Under the pieces are notes generated by a model. That model saw only the letters and a program-made list of their open reading frames with translations. It was not told the origin of the DNA and did no database searches. From Thiohalobacter thiocyanaticus (GTDB lineage: Bacteria; Pseudomonadota; Gammaproteobacteria; Thiohalobacterales; Thiohalobacteraceae): a DNA stretch of 64,000 nt. Every line of letters begins with the position of its first letter. Positions within the stretch are counted from its first letter, which is position 1. The position numbers and the translations under genes are program-made. This document shows positions 1 to 8,067 of the stretch, in pieces. The DNA lies in the NCBI RefSeq assembly GCF_003932505.1, contig NZ_QZMU01000001.1, positions 1,240,001 through 1,304,000 on the forward strand. The letters run 5' to 3'.

Positions 1-201
1 TCTGACCCAGTTTCCATCCGACTTTTTGTACTTCTGTTTCACCGCCGACCAGGCGACCCTGAAGGCCGTCTCCTCGCGGTCACTGCGGTCGGCGTACTGA
101 TCCCAGGCGCTGTTGAACGCCTCCAGGAAGATCTCCTGGGCGTGTTCGGGCAGATGGTCGCGGACGCTGCCCGGCAGTTCGCTGATGGAGTCATATGGCA
201 T
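1..201 (-). CDS. chaB: ChaB family protein, 3' end beyond window
   Basis: Reads MPYDSISELP at the N-terminus, then EAFNSAWDQYAD and ETAFRVAWSAVKQKYKK, which closely follows E. coli ChaB (about 76 residues, annotated as a regulator of the ChaA cation antiporter). The visible part is 67 residues and the stop codon lies beyond base 1. The role of ChaB is poorly defined, so only the family is claimed. It lies 76 bp downstream of fccB on the same strand and could be co-transcribed with it. Too little sequence is visible to see any adjoining chaA. Confidence 0.85.
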   Translation of the reverse strand, partial: MPYDSISELPGSVRDHLPEHAQEIFLEAFNSAWDQYADRSDREETAFRVAWSAVKQKYKKSDGNWVR

Positions 202-277
202 GGCAGACCTCGAGGCGTTTCACCCCCCCCCACGGGCCCGTCCCCGCAGCAGCTGCGGTTTCCAGCCCTCACGATCG

Positions 278-1630
278 TCAGCCGAACATGTCCGAGGTGA
301 TACTCTGGTACCAGCCCTCGGCGTAGCGGGCCTCGTCGCGGCGGAACTGCGCATCGACTTCGCCCGGGCTGACTCCGCCCGAGTCCTCCACGCTCTTGAT
401 CTGGCCTTCCTGCATGCGGTAAACGGCCGCCACCGAAATGCCGTAGTCGGGACCGACCAGACTGTAGCAGGTGTTCACATAGGAGGGCTCGGGCAGCTCC
501 ACCTCCAGGATACGGGCGGCGATGGCCGCGGCGCAGACCTTACCCTGGCTGTTGGCGGCAAAACCCGACTTGGGCATCTGGCCGGCCACGGAAGCATCAC
601 CGATCACGAACAGATCCTTGTGCATGGTGGATTCGAAGCTGCGCTGATCCACCGGGCACCAGCCGTCGTCATTGGCCAGCCCCGTGCGCAGCGCGATCTC
701 CCCGGCCTGCTGCGGCGGTATCAGGTTGACCACGTCGCCCTTGAAGGCCTTGTCGAACATGCTGTAGACGGTCTTCTGCCCGGCATCGACCCGGCCCATG
801 CCGCCCCAGTCCGACCCCTTCACCCACTCGATCATGCCGGGATAGAGCGCCTCCCAGCCCTGCATGAACAGGCCCTGCTTGGAGAATTTATCCTTGGCAT
901 CCAGGATCAGAATCTTGGATTTCGGCTTGTGCTGCTTGAGATAGTGCGCAATCAGGCTGGCCCGCTCATAGGGCCCCGGGGGACAGCGAAAGGGATTGTT
1001 CGGCGGGGCGATGATAACGGTGCCGCCGTCATCCATGGCCTCGAGCTGCGCCCGCAGCAGCCGGGTCTGGTCGCCGGCCTGCCAGGCATGCGGCATGGCC
1101 TCGGTGGCGGCTTCGTCATAGCCCTCGATGGCATCCCGGCGCATATCGATGCCGGGCGAGAGCACCAGGTAATCGTAGCCCAGCGTACGGCCGTCATCCA
1201 GGCTGGCGGCCTTGGCCACCGGATCAATCTCGCTGACCGTCTGATGGATCACCTCCACACCATGGGCCGTGCGCAGGGTCTCGTAGTCGTGGGCAATGAA
1301 GTCCATGGGGTTCATGCCCGCCAGCACCGTATTACTGAAGGGGCAGGTATGATAGGTCTGCCTGGGCTCGACCAGAATGATCTCGGCGTCCTTGACATAG
1401 CGGCGCAGATACTTGGCGCAGCTGGTGCCGCCGAAGCCGCCGCCGACGATGACCACCCGCGGGCGATTCAGGGCGGCCTGCCGGCCCCCGGCCGCCTCGC
1501 CGGCCTGCTCCATGGATTCATCCCTGCCGCCGCAGCCGACCAGCGGCAGACCCATTGCACCCAGCATGGAAGCGGTGCCGGCCCGGCCCAGCAACATCAG
1601 CAGTTCACGTCGGGTATAGCGGCTCATCAC
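278..1630 (-). CDS. fccB: Flavocytochrome c sulfide dehydrogenase, flavoprotein subunit
   Basis: FAD subunit of the periplasmic enzyme that oxidises sulfide to sulfur/polysulfide and passes electrons to the cytochrome c subunit. The 450-residue protein starts with a twin-arginine signal ([16 protein letters not shown]), then the dinucleotide motif [10 protein letters not shown] near residue 60. YHTCPFSN contains the cysteine that in the family binds FAD covalently. [10 protein letters not shown] and [12 protein letters not shown] carry the pair expected to form the redox-active disulfide. [14 protein letters not shown] is the second FAD motif. Its ATG overlaps the stop of the cytochrome gene by 4 bp (ATGA), so the two are translationally coupled. 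It places sulfide oxidation next to the carbon-fixation operon. Confidence 0.95.
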   Translation of the reverse strand: MMSRYTRRELLMLLGRAGTASMLGAMGLPLVGCGGRDESMEQAGEAAGGRQAALNRPRVVIVGGGFGGTSCAKYLRRYVKDAEIILVEPRQTYHTCPFSNTVLAGMNPMDFIAHDYETLRTAHGVEVIHQTVSEIDPVAKAASLDDGRTLGYDYLVLSPGIDMRRDAIEGYDEAATEAMPHAWQAGDQTRLLRAQLEAMDDGGTVIIAPPNNPFRCPPGPYERASLIAHYLKQHKPKSKILILDAKDKFSKQGLFMQGWEALYPGMIEWVKGSDWGGMGRVDAGQKTVYSMFDKAFKGDVVNLIPPQQAGEIALRTGLANDDGWCPVDQRSFESTMHKDLFVIGDASVAGQMPKSGFAANSQGKVCAAAIAARILEVELPEPSYVNTCYSLVGPDYGISVAAVYRMQEGQIKSVEDSGGVSPGEVDAQFRRDEARYAEGWYQSITSDMFG

Positions 1631-1935
1631 TGCGCCTCCCTGCCGAAGAATTCGGCGATCAGACGGATTTCCTCGTCCGTGTAGGCCCTGGCATGGCGGC
1701 CCATGACGGTACTGTGGCGTTCACCGCTGCGGAATTCCTTCAGGGCGGTCTCGATGAAGTCGGCGGACTTGCCACCGATGCTCGGGATGGCGCCGGGACT
1801 GTGACCATCGGTACCGTGGCAGCCGGCACAGGAATTGGCCAGCATGGCGCCGCGGGTGAGCTCGGTCGCCGATCCTGCCGCCGGCAGCAGGCCGACCGCG
1901 AGACACAGTACAGTCGAGTACAGATACTTGCGCAT
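1627..1935 (-). CDS. fccA: Flavocytochrome c sulfide dehydrogenase, monoheme cytochrome subunit
   Basis: 102-residue secreted cytochrome c: cleavable signal peptide ([20 protein letters not shown]), then one CAGCH heme site near residue 35 and the axial-methionine region STVMGRHA. It accepts electrons from FccB in the periplasm. Only one heme motif is present, so this is the monoheme form rather than the diheme FccA of purple sulfur bacteria. I chose the ATG at 1935 because GGAGGGG lies just upstream and the signal peptide begins there; the reading frame is open further upstream, but that extension looks non-coding. First gene of the fccAB pair. Confidence 0.92.
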   Translation of the reverse strand: MRKYLYSTVLCLAVGLLPAAGSATELTRGAMLANSCAGCHGTDGHSPGAIPSIGGKSADFIETALKEFRSGERHSTVMGRHARAYTDEEIRLIAEFFGREAQ

Positions 1936-2220
1936 CTTCCCCTCCTCGGCCGGATACGGCAATGACGAGTTTCCGGCGGCCTGTTTAATGGTTATACAGG
2001 GGTAGGTATAGCGCAGGCAGGAAGGAATGCAACGGTCCGGGACGTCCGGACTCAACGGCTGTCCGGCACACAACGGCCTGCATCGATCAGCCGCCGGGTC
2101 AGGTCGTCGCCGGGCGAACGCACACGGCTGTCAGAAAATGTCGCCCCCGGCGACCTGACCGGCGCCGGATTCTGTGCCATGCTTGGCATGAGGGAACAGG
2201 CAATCACAGGAGACGTCAGC

Positions 2221-2412
2221 ATGAAGATCAACGAAGGCAGTCTGGACCGGGGCATCCGCATCATCGTGGGACTGGCGCTGATCGGCCTGACCCTGGCGGG
2301 CACCATCGGCGTCTGGGGCTGGATCGGCGTACTGCCGCTGGTCACCGGGGTGGTCGGCTGGTGCCCCGGCTATGCGCTGCTCGGGATCAATTCCTGCAAG
2401 ACCAGGGTCTGA
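2221..2412 (+). CDS. DUF2892 (YgaP-like) small inner-membrane protein
   Basis: 63-residue protein with two predicted membrane helices (IRIIVGLALIGLTLAG and GWIGVLPLVTGVVGW) ending GWCPGYALLGINSCKTRV. The pattern N-E-G-x-x-D-R-x-x-R near the start and the W-C-P-x-Y-x-L-G-I tail are typical of DUF2892, the membrane domain found in YgaP rhodaneses and as single-domain proteins, often in sulfur-metabolising bacteria. The start is set by AGGAG 9 bases before ATG. It is divergent from fccA and convergent with cbbR. Function unknown. Confidence 0.85.
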   Translation: MKINEGSLDRGIRIIVGLALIGLTLAGTIGVWGWIGVLPLVTGVVGWCPGYALLGINSCKTRV

Positions 2413-2437
2413 CCAGGGCCTGTCAGCAGGCTCCAGC

Positions 2438-3508
2438 TCAGGCGGATTTCTTCCGGCGCGCGGTCTTCTTGCCGCCACCGCCCTTGGCATCCTTTTTCTG
2501 CACATGCTGGCGCAGGCCCGGCCACATGGATTCGACCTGCTTGCGCAGCTCCGGCTCGATCTCCTTGGCAAAATCCAGGAAGGTACGGGCCACCAGCGAC
2601 AGCTCCTTGCCCTTGGGGTAGACCAGATACCACTGGCGCATGATGGGAAAGCCTTCCACGTCGAGGATGGCCACCGGGCCGTCCGTACCCTCCAGGGTCA
2701 GGGTGTGCAGTGACAGCACCGACAGGCCCAGCCCGCCGACAATGGCGTGCTTGATGGCCTCGTTGCTGCCCAGTTCCATGCGCACCCGGGGGCGCGGCCC
2801 GTTGGCGTCGAAGATGCGCAGCATGGCATCGCGGATGCCCGAGCCCGGCTCGCGCAGGATGAAGGGCTCCTCGATCAGGCGTGACAGCGGGATCTTCTTC
2901 TTGCCCACCAGGGGGTGGTCGCGCGGCGCCATCACCATCAGGGGATTGGGCGCGAAGGGGTAGGCCTCGACCTCGAGCTCGTCCGAGGGCGCCTGGCCCA
3001 TGATGTAGAGATCGTCCTCGTTGGCCAGCATGCGCTCGATGATGCGGTCACGGTTGGTCACCTTGAGCGCGACGTCCACGCCCGGATACAGCCGACTGAA
3101 CTCGCCCAGGATCTCCGGTGCCAGGTACTTGGCCGTGGTGATCACACCCAGTCGCAGCCGGCCGCGGCGCATGCCCTTGAGGTCGGCCATCTGCATTTCC
3201 AGGTTGGACAGGGTATCGAACATGCGCCGGCAGGCCTCATACAGCACATGGCCGGCCTCGGTCGGCCGCACATTGCGCCCGACGTGCTCGAACAGGGTCA
3301 GTCCCATCGCATCGGTCAACTTCTTGATCTGCATGGATACCGTGGGCTGGGTCAGAAACAGCTCCTCGGCGGCCCGGGTGAAGCTGCCCAGCCGGACGAT
3401 GGCCTCGAACACCTGCAACTGGCGAAGGGTCGCATGCCGGATCAGATAATCCGGCATCGCCGACGGCGGTGTATAGTCTCGATCGTGTGCGCTCGGCATC
3501 TCGCTCAT
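2438..3508 (-). CDS. cbbR: LysR-type regulator CbbR
   Basis: LysR-family activator of CO2-fixation operons. Residues about 25-85 form the winged helix (ATLRQLQVFEAIVRLGSFTR, LTQPTVSMQIKKL), followed by the effector-binding domain to about residue 330, as in CbbR. The C-terminus is an unusual basic tail, roughly residues 336-356 (KKDAKGGGGKKTARRKKSA), that may add DNA affinity; that is inference. It is last in line after the SulP gene (44-bp gap), on the same strand as the carboxysome operon rather than divergent from cbbL as is common. Start uncertain: GGAGG lies only 2 nt before the first ATG, and the ATG at residue 4 has better spacing. Confidence 0.88.
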   Translation of the reverse strand: MSEMPSAHDRDYTPPSAMPDYLIRHATLRQLQVFEAIVRLGSFTRAAEELFLTQPTVSMQIKKLTDAMGLTLFEHVGRNVRPTEAGHVLYEACRRMFDTLSNLEMQMADLKGMRRGRLRLGVITTAKYLAPEILGEFSRLYPGVDVALKVTNRDRIIERMLANEDDLYIMGQAPSDELEVEAYPFAPNPLMVMAPRDHPLVGKKKIPLSRLIEEPFILREPGSGIRDAMLRIFDANGPRPRVRMELGSNEAIKHAIVGGLGLSVLSLHTLTLEGTDGPVAILDVEGFPIMRQWYLVYPKGKELSLVARTFLDFAKEIEPELRKQVESMWPGLRQHVQKKDAKGGGGKKTARRKKSA

Positions 3509-3552
3509 GTCCTCCAGTGTACAGCTTCTGCGTGCAAAGCAATATCCACCGT

Positions 3553-5700
3553 TCAGCCGACCACGGCCGTATGGCCCACGCCGCGCCCCGGCCGGGAATC
3601 GGGCTCGGCCCGCGCCGCCGCCCCGGCACAGCGGGCCTCCAGAACCTCCAGGGCCGTCTCCTTGTCCGGGAAGAAGGCCTCCCGGCCCAGCTCATCCACC
3701 AGCCCGCTCTTCTCCAGCGCCTGCATGACCTGGTGCTTGAGGCCGCTGAAACACAGGCCGACCCCGAGCTCGCGCAGCCGGCGCGCCACCTCGTGGATGC
3801 GGTCCTCGCCGGAGGCGTCGATCTCGTTGATGCCGCTGCCCACCACCAGTACGGCGCAGGCCCGGGGAAACTCCCGATGCGCCTCCAGGATGATGTCCTC
3901 GAAATAGGCCACGTTGATGAAGGTCAGCGAGCCGTCGAAGCGCACCGGCACGAAGTCCTCGCTCAGAGGCTTCAGCCGATGGGCCTCGATCCCGCCGAGG
4001 GTGCCGTCGGCCTTGCGGCTGACGATCTCGGCGCGCGGCCGCATGGTGCGGATCAGGTAATGCAGCACGGTCAGCGCCACCCCAAGCAGGATACCGTTGG
4101 CGATGTCCGGTGCCATCAGCAGGGTGGCGGCGAAGGTGATGATCCCGATCACCGCCCCGACCCGGTCGACCTTCCAGGCCTGGACCAGGGGCTGGATCCG
4201 GATCAGCCCGAACACGGCCAGCATCACGATCACGGCCAGCACCGCCTGCGGCAGGTGGTACAGGTAGGTGGTGAAGAACAGCAGTACCAGCACCACGGCC
4301 AGGGCGCTGATGATGGCGAACACGCCTGTCTGCGCCCCGGTGCGGGCCGCCACCGCCGAACGCGAGAAAGAGCCGCTCACGGTATAGGAGCCGAAGAAAC
4401 TGCCGGCGATGTTGGCCAGGCCCTGGCCGACCAGTTCCTTGCTGGTATCCACGCGCTCACCGGTGGTGGTGGCGATCGCCCGCGAAATCGAGGTCGCTTC
4501 CATGAAGCCGATCAGGGCCATGACCAGGGCCGCCGGCAGCAGCGCCGGCACCAGAGTCCATTCGATTTCCGGTGTCTCGAAGCTGGGCAGGCCCTGGGGG
4601 ATGTCGCCCACCACGGCACCGCCGGCCGACAGCAGGATGGTGCCGTTGTCCACACCGCTGAAACGCCACAGACCGGGCGCGTAATCGGCCTCCTCGGCCA
4701 GGCTGTCAGCGGCATGGAAGCCCAGGCCGCCCTCCGGCCCGGGCACAGCCCGCAGTGGTGTCGCATGCATCTCCATCTGGCGCAGGGTGTTGTCCGCCTT
4801 GAGCCGCTTCAGCTCATGCTCCAGCACCGCGTTGGTGGCGCGCAGGGCGGCCGCCTCCCGGACCGCCTCCGCCCCGCCGCGTTCCTCCAGCCGTTCGGCC
4901 CGGCGGCTGTTGGCGGCGATCTCGGTGGTGAGGCTGTCGATGCGGGTACGATCCGCATCGAATTCCTGGATGGTCGTGCGCAGCGGCGCATGCCGGATCT
5001 GCTCGGCGGCCACTTCGGTGCGGCTTTCGAACCCGCTCAGGGCGCTGACCAGGGTCGCCAGCACCACCGCGATCAGCACGCCCGGCAGCGCCGGCGCGAC
5101 CCGGCGCAGGCCGGCGATGATCAGCCAGGCGCCCAGCGCGAAGGCAAGCGTTGCCCAGTGCAGCTGCGGCACCTGTATGACCACCCGCCATAGATCGAGC
5201 AGATAGGAATCGGTACGCGGAAACGGCACCCCGATCACCTTGCTCAGCTGCGACAGCCCGATGATGAGCGCCGCGGCATTGGTGAAACCGACGATCACCG
5301 GGGTGGAGAGCAGATTGACGATCGCACCCAGCCGGAACACGCCCAGGGCCAGGCGCAGCACGCCGACCATCAGCGCCAGCATGACGGACAGGGCAATGAA
5401 CTGATCGCTGCCCGGAGTGGCGAAGGGGATCAGCGCGGCGGCCGACATCAGCGACAGCATCGCCACCGGCCCGGTGTGCAGCTGGCTGGAAGACCCCCAC
5501 AGGGAGGCCACGATCACCGGCACGAAGGAGGCGTACAGCCCGTAGACCACCGGCAGGCCGGCCAGCTGGGCATAGGCCATACTCTGGGGCACCAGCACCA
5601 GTGCCACCGTGACGCCTGCCAGCAGATCCGCCCGCAGCTTGGCCCGGCTCAGCGGAAACCAGCGCAGGAACGGAAACAGCGCTTGGAAAAAAGCGGGCAT
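3553..5700 (-). CDS. SulP-family anion transporter with STAS domain, candidate bicarbonate importer
   Basis: 715-residue SulP/SLC26 permease. The N-terminal signature (GVTVALVLVPQSMAYAQLAG, residues 29-48), VVGDIPQGLPSF at 363-374 and the C-terminal STAS domain (VRFDGSLTFINVAYFEDII) are clear. SulP proteins move sulfate, bicarbonate or other anions. Its place directly after mcdB in the carboxysome operon argues for dissolved inorganic carbon uptake; substrate is inference. Unusual: about 130 residues (225-358) are inserted before the VVGDIPQGLP segment, and 245-310 looks like a long coiled coil (LTTEIAANSRRAERLEERGG). From usual SulP topology this would face the periplasm. The start ATG at 5700 was chosen over an upstream in-frame ATG because the conserved N-terminus begins there. 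Confidence 0.9.
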   Translation of the reverse strand: MPAFFQALFPFLRWFPLSRAKLRADLLAGVTVALVLVPQSMAYAQLAGLPVVYGLYASFVPVIVASLWGSSSQLHTGPVAMLSLMSAAALIPFATPGSDQFIALSVMLALMVGVLRLALGVFRLGAIVNLLSTPVIVGFTNAAALIIGLSQLSKVIGVPFPRTDSYLLDLWRVVIQVPQLHWATLAFALGAWLIIAGLRRVAPALPGVLIAVVLATLVSALSGFESRTEVAAEQIRHAPLRTTIQEFDADRTRIDSLTTEIAANSRRAERLEERGGAEAVREAAALRATNAVLEHELKRLKADNTLRQMEMHATPLRAVPGPEGGLGFHAADSLAEEADYAPGLWRFSGVDNGTILLSAGGAVVGDIPQGLPSFETPEIEWTLVPALLPAALVMALIGFMEATSISRAIATTTGERVDTSKELVGQGLANIAGSFFGSYTVSGSFSRSAVAARTGAQTGVFAIISALAVVLVLLFFTTYLYHLPQAVLAVIVMLAVFGLIRIQPLVQAWKVDRVGAVIGIITFAATLLMAPDIANGILLGVALTVLHYLIRTMRPRAEIVSRKADGTLGGIEAHRLKPLSEDFVPVRFDGSLTFINVAYFEDIILEAHREFPRACAVLVVGSGINEIDASGEDRIHEVARRLRELGVGLCFSGLKHQVMQALEKSGLVDELGREAFFPDKETALEVLEARCAGAAARAEPDSRPGRGVGHTAVVG

Positions 5701-5890
5701 ATTCACTCTGACTCCAGTAGCGTTCGCCTCGCGGCGACCGGGAGTGAAACCGCACAAACCCGGCGGGCGGACTGTCTGAACCCGTTACAGACCGCCTATG
5801 TCGCGCGCATCCCGGAAACCTAGCATTAAGTGGGCTTTTTATATTCAACCCACATCCGGTTCGAGTATCCGGCGGACACCACTTAAGTAC

Positions 5891-5922
5891 AAATCGATAA
5901 TACAAACGCTATTGATCGATTT
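5891..5922. repeat. Inverted repeat in the mcdB-sulP gap
   Basis: Between mcdB and the SulP gene (5701-5935), AAATCGATAAT at 5891-5901 pairs with ATTGATCGATTT at 5911-5922 around a 9-nt loop, with one bulge. No T-tract follows on either strand, so it is not a standard intrinsic terminator. It may lower read-through into, or stabilise the end of, the carboxysome transcript. The rest of this 235-bp gap shows no gene; it is more AT-rich than the flanking genes and could hold a separate sulP promoter. Confidence 0.45.
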
Positions 5923-5935
5923 CTGTATATGGGTT

Positions 5936-6160
5936 TCAGTCCGGCCAGATGCGACGGCCGCTCTGGTAGGGATCCGCTTCCACCTCTGCCCGGGGCGGCG
6001 CTCCGGTTTTGCGTGCCGGCGTCTTCCTGGCCGCCGCCGGCTTGCTGCCGCGGGAAGCGGTTCTGGATTTCTGTTGCGTACCCGCGGCCTGGGCCGCGCC
6101 GGCCTTGGTCTTGCGCATGGAGGCAACGAGTTTATCTCCGGTCTTGTCTGCTTCACTCAT
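5936..6160 (-). CDS. mcdB: Carboxysome positioning protein McdB (alpha type)
   Basis: 74-residue basic, low-complexity protein. It begins MSEADKTGDKLVASMRKTKA, continues through a disordered Ala/Lys/Arg/Ser stretch and ends DPYQSGRRIWPD. Alpha-type McdB proteins are small and disordered and carry a conserved C-terminal tryptophan, as seen here. McdB binds the carboxysome and stimulates the McdA ATPase, spacing carboxysomes over the nucleoid. Its ATG overlaps the mcdA stop by 4 bp (TCAT on the plus strand), which fits the usual mcdA-mcdB pair. Sequence conservation in McdB is low, so the call rests on context, size and the C-terminal motif. Confidence 0.82.
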   Translation of the reverse strand: MSEADKTGDKLVASMRKTKAGAAQAAGTQQKSRTASRGSKPAAARKTPARKTGAPPRAEVEADPYQSGRRIWPD

Positions 6161-6789
6161 GATGCGATCACCTCGCTGATCAGGTTGTTGATCTCCTCGG
6201 CGGCGTCGGCACCGCGCCGCCCCAGATCCAGCACGGTACGGCCTTCCAGCACGCTGGCGCGGTAGGCGGCACGCCGGCGGATGGGCGTTTGCGCGGCGGG
6301 CAGGTCCAGCTCGTCCAGGGCCTGACGGATCAGGCGTGACAGCTTTGTACGCGGCTCGAGCTGGTTGATCACCAGCCAGGCGCGCAGCCCGGGATTCGTT
6401 TCCCGCGCCTGGGTGACGGCGCGTTCGATGTGCACCGTAGCCCACAAATCCAGGGGCGATGGCTGTACGGGGATCAGGGCGACATCGCACAGGCTCAGGG
6501 CGGCCAGTGTCTGCGGTGCATGCACCGACGGCGGACAGTCGATGACGATATGCCGGTAGTCCCGCCGTCGACGCGCATACAGACGCTCCAGATCGGCCGC
6601 CGCGGCGATCACATCGGGTGCGGTCCGGCTTTCGGCGAAGGCGCGCCACTGCAGCGAAGAACCCTGAGGATCGGCATCCAGGATGATCGTGGGTTCGGCC
6701 GTCCGCTGCGCCAGCCCCGTTGCCAGATTGATGGTCAGCGTGGTCTTGCCGGCACCGCCCTTGTTGCCGACCAGCGCGATCACGGCCAT
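6157..6789 (-). CDS. mcdA: Carboxysome-positioning ParA-type ATPase McdA
   Basis: 210-residue ParA/MinD-family ATPase. Deviant Walker A GNKGGAGKTT is at residues 8-17 with the signature lysine, followed by the A' motif (IILDADPQGSSLQWR) and Walker B (HIVIDCPPSVHAP). McdA binds DNA non-specifically in its ATP form and is displaced by McdB on carboxysomes, which distributes them. There is no N-terminal helix-turn-helix, as expected for the short ParA class. Located 16 bp after acRAF and overlapping mcdB by 4 bp. The gene position in a cso operon separates it from plasmid or chromosome ParA. Confidence 0.9.
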   Translation of the reverse strand: MAVIALVGNKGGAGKTTLTINLATGLAQRTAEPTIILDADPQGSSLQWRAFAESRTAPDVIAAAADLERLYARRRRDYRHIVIDCPPSVHAPQTLAALSLCDVALIPVQPSPLDLWATVHIERAVTQARETNPGLRAWLVINQLEPRTKLSRLIRQALDELDLPAAQTPIRRRAAYRASVLEGRTVLDLGRRGADAAEEINNLISEVIAS

Positions 6790-6805
6790 GCCTGAGACCG
6801 CCGCC

Positions 6806-7069
6806 TCAGTTGGAGGATTCGGTACCGCGCAGCTCGTCGAGCTGTGCGGCGAAACGACGCTGGGTATCGTTCAGCGCCTCGGCCCCCTCCTCGGCATGGA
6901 TCGTGATATTGACGTAATCACGACCGAAGCCCATGTCGGGGTACAGCCCCTCGCGTTCGGAGAGGTCAGCTGCGCGATCCAGAAAATCGCGCAGGGATGA
7001 GTAATCCGGAAACTGGTAACGCCGTTCGAGGCGGTGGGGACGATTGCGTTCCTGCCATTCGGAATTCAT
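6806..7069 (-). CDS. acRAF: Alpha-carboxysome RuBisCO assembly factor (pterin dehydratase-like)
   Basis: 87-residue protein of the pterin-4a-carbinolamine dehydratase (PCD) fold: RRYQFPDYSSLRDFLDRAAD, then YPDMGFGRDYVNITIHAEEG. In alpha-carboxysome operons the PCD-like protein acts as a RuBisCO assembly chaperone (acRAF) rather than as an enzyme in pterin recycling. The classic catalytic E-H-H-P pattern of true dehydratases is not evident, consistent with a chaperone role. GAGGAA precedes the ATG. It sits between the bacterioferritin-like gene and mcdA, the normal order in chemoautotroph cso loci. Confidence 0.88.
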   Translation of the reverse strand: MNSEWQERNRPHRLERRYQFPDYSSLRDFLDRAADLSEREGLYPDMGFGRDYVNITIHAEEGAEALNDTQRRFAAQLDELRGTESSN

Positions 7070-7084
7070 AACGCATTTCCTCTG

Positions 7085-7531
7085 TTAAGCGGGTCGCTTG
7101 AGTTCCTCGATCCAGCCGGCCAGCTCGCGTGCATGTTCGCTTTCTTCCTCCAGGAGGGTAGCGAAGAACAGACGGCTGTCATGATCCCCCTGTCGGGCAC
7201 AGTGGCTGGCGGCCTCGGTATAGAGTCGCACCAGTTCCTGCTCGAAGGCCTGGTCCTCCTGCAGCAGCGCCTCCAGGCTGGAGCCCAGTCGCACCGGCCG
7301 CAGCTGCGAGGCATTGGGGGCAGCCCCCAGGGCAAGCATGCGCGCGATGATGCGCTCCACGTGCCCCATCTCCTCGCGGGCCTCGCGACTCAGACGATCG
7401 GCCGCCTCGGTCAGGCCCCAGGTCGCGGTCAGGCGGGCCTGGGTGCTGTAGAGCTGGACCGCGCTGAGCTCGAGACTCAGGGCCCGACCGAGATAACCGA
7501 GGACACGCTGATCGGCACCGGCATTGACCAT
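7085..7531 (-). CDS. Bacterioferritin-like protein of the carboxysome operon
   Basis: 148-residue four-helix ferritin-like protein. Carboxylate and histidine ligands appear in ELSAVQLYSTQARL, SREAREEMGHVERIIARM and LEEESEHARELAGWI. Such genes are regular members of alpha-carboxysome operons, but their function there is unproven; iron or redox handling is inference. Start: two in-frame ATGs 6 nt apart follow GGAGG, and the second (7531) has a 7-nt spacing against 1 nt for the first, so the second is used. Spacing to acRAF is 15 bp. Confidence 0.85.
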   Translation of the reverse strand: MVNAGADQRVLGYLGRALSLELSAVQLYSTQARLTATWGLTEAADRLSREAREEMGHVERIIARMLALGAAPNASQLRPVRLGSSLEALLQEDQAFEQELVRLYTEAASHCARQGDHDSRLFFATLLEEESEHARELAGWIEELKRPA

Positions 7532-7574
7532 GGTCATGCCTCCGTCACCAGGGATCCCTCTGCCCCGCCCTTAC

Positions 7575-7898
7575 TCAACTGCGCGGCGGGCGGTTGCCAG
7601 CCGTGCCGGCGACCTCATCCAGCACCGGCTCCACCTCGCGGTGGGGACGGGCAATGATGTGTGCCGCGACCAGGCCGTCACCCACGCGCTCGCAGGCATC
7701 GGCACCGGCACGCACCGCCGCATTGACCGCGCCGGTCTCGCCGCGCACCAGCACGGTGACATAGCCGCCGCCCACGAACTCGCGCCCGATCAGGCGCACC
7801 TCTGCCGCCTTGGTCATGGCGTCCGCCGCTTCGATGGCGGGCACCAGGCCGCGGGTTTCAATCATGCCGAGCGCAATACCATAGGTATCGTTGGCCAT
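7575..7898 (-). CDS. csoS1: Carboxysome shell hexamer protein CsoS1 (third copy)
   Basis: 107-residue single BMC-domain protein that forms hexameric facets of the shell. It starts MANDTYGIALGMIETRGLVP and contains the pore-side segment REFVGGGYVTVLVRGETG and the C-terminal AHIIARPHREVEPVL. The longest of the three paralogs: after EVEPVL it has a different 14-residue tail (DEVAGTAGNRPPRS). It is separated from the middle copy by a palindromic repeat, so its expression could differ from the first two. Confidence 0.95.
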   Translation of the reverse strand: MANDTYGIALGMIETRGLVPAIEAADAMTKAAEVRLIGREFVGGGYVTVLVRGETGAVNAAVRAGADACERVGDGLVAAHIIARPHREVEPVLDEVAGTAGNRPPRS

Positions 7899-7964
7899 GG
7901 CTGGGATCTCCTGTTCAATAAACGATAATGACGGATCAAATCACCCTTGCCGATCCTTTCCCTT

Positions 7965-8051
7965 CGTCATTGCGAGGCGCGCAGCGCCGCGGCAATCTCT
8001 GACAGATTGCGGCTGCGGCATGAGATTGCCACGCTTACGCTCGCAATGACG
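7965..8051. repeat. REP-like palindromic repeat inside the carboxysome operon (GTCATTGCGAG family)
   Basis: Begins CGTCATTGCGAGG and ends CTCGCAATGACG, with a second nested pairing GGCAATCTC / GAGATTGCC. It fills most of the 169-bp gap between the second and third csoS1 genes. The same family is found at 17091-17220, 35031-35158, 55777-55832 (half copy) and 61498-61618. As RNA it would fold into a long stem in the polycistronic transcript and could act as a processing or stability element. Confidence 0.85.
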
Positions 8052-8067
8052 TTGGGTCAGAGATGGC

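Noticed and set aside
113..1684. Plus-strand open frame of 523 codons
   Set aside because: Antisense to fccB, which has all expected motifs; the plus frame has none.
3469..5193. Plus-strand open frame of 574 codons
   Set aside because: Antisense to the SulP gene, with no recognisable motif and no ribosome site.
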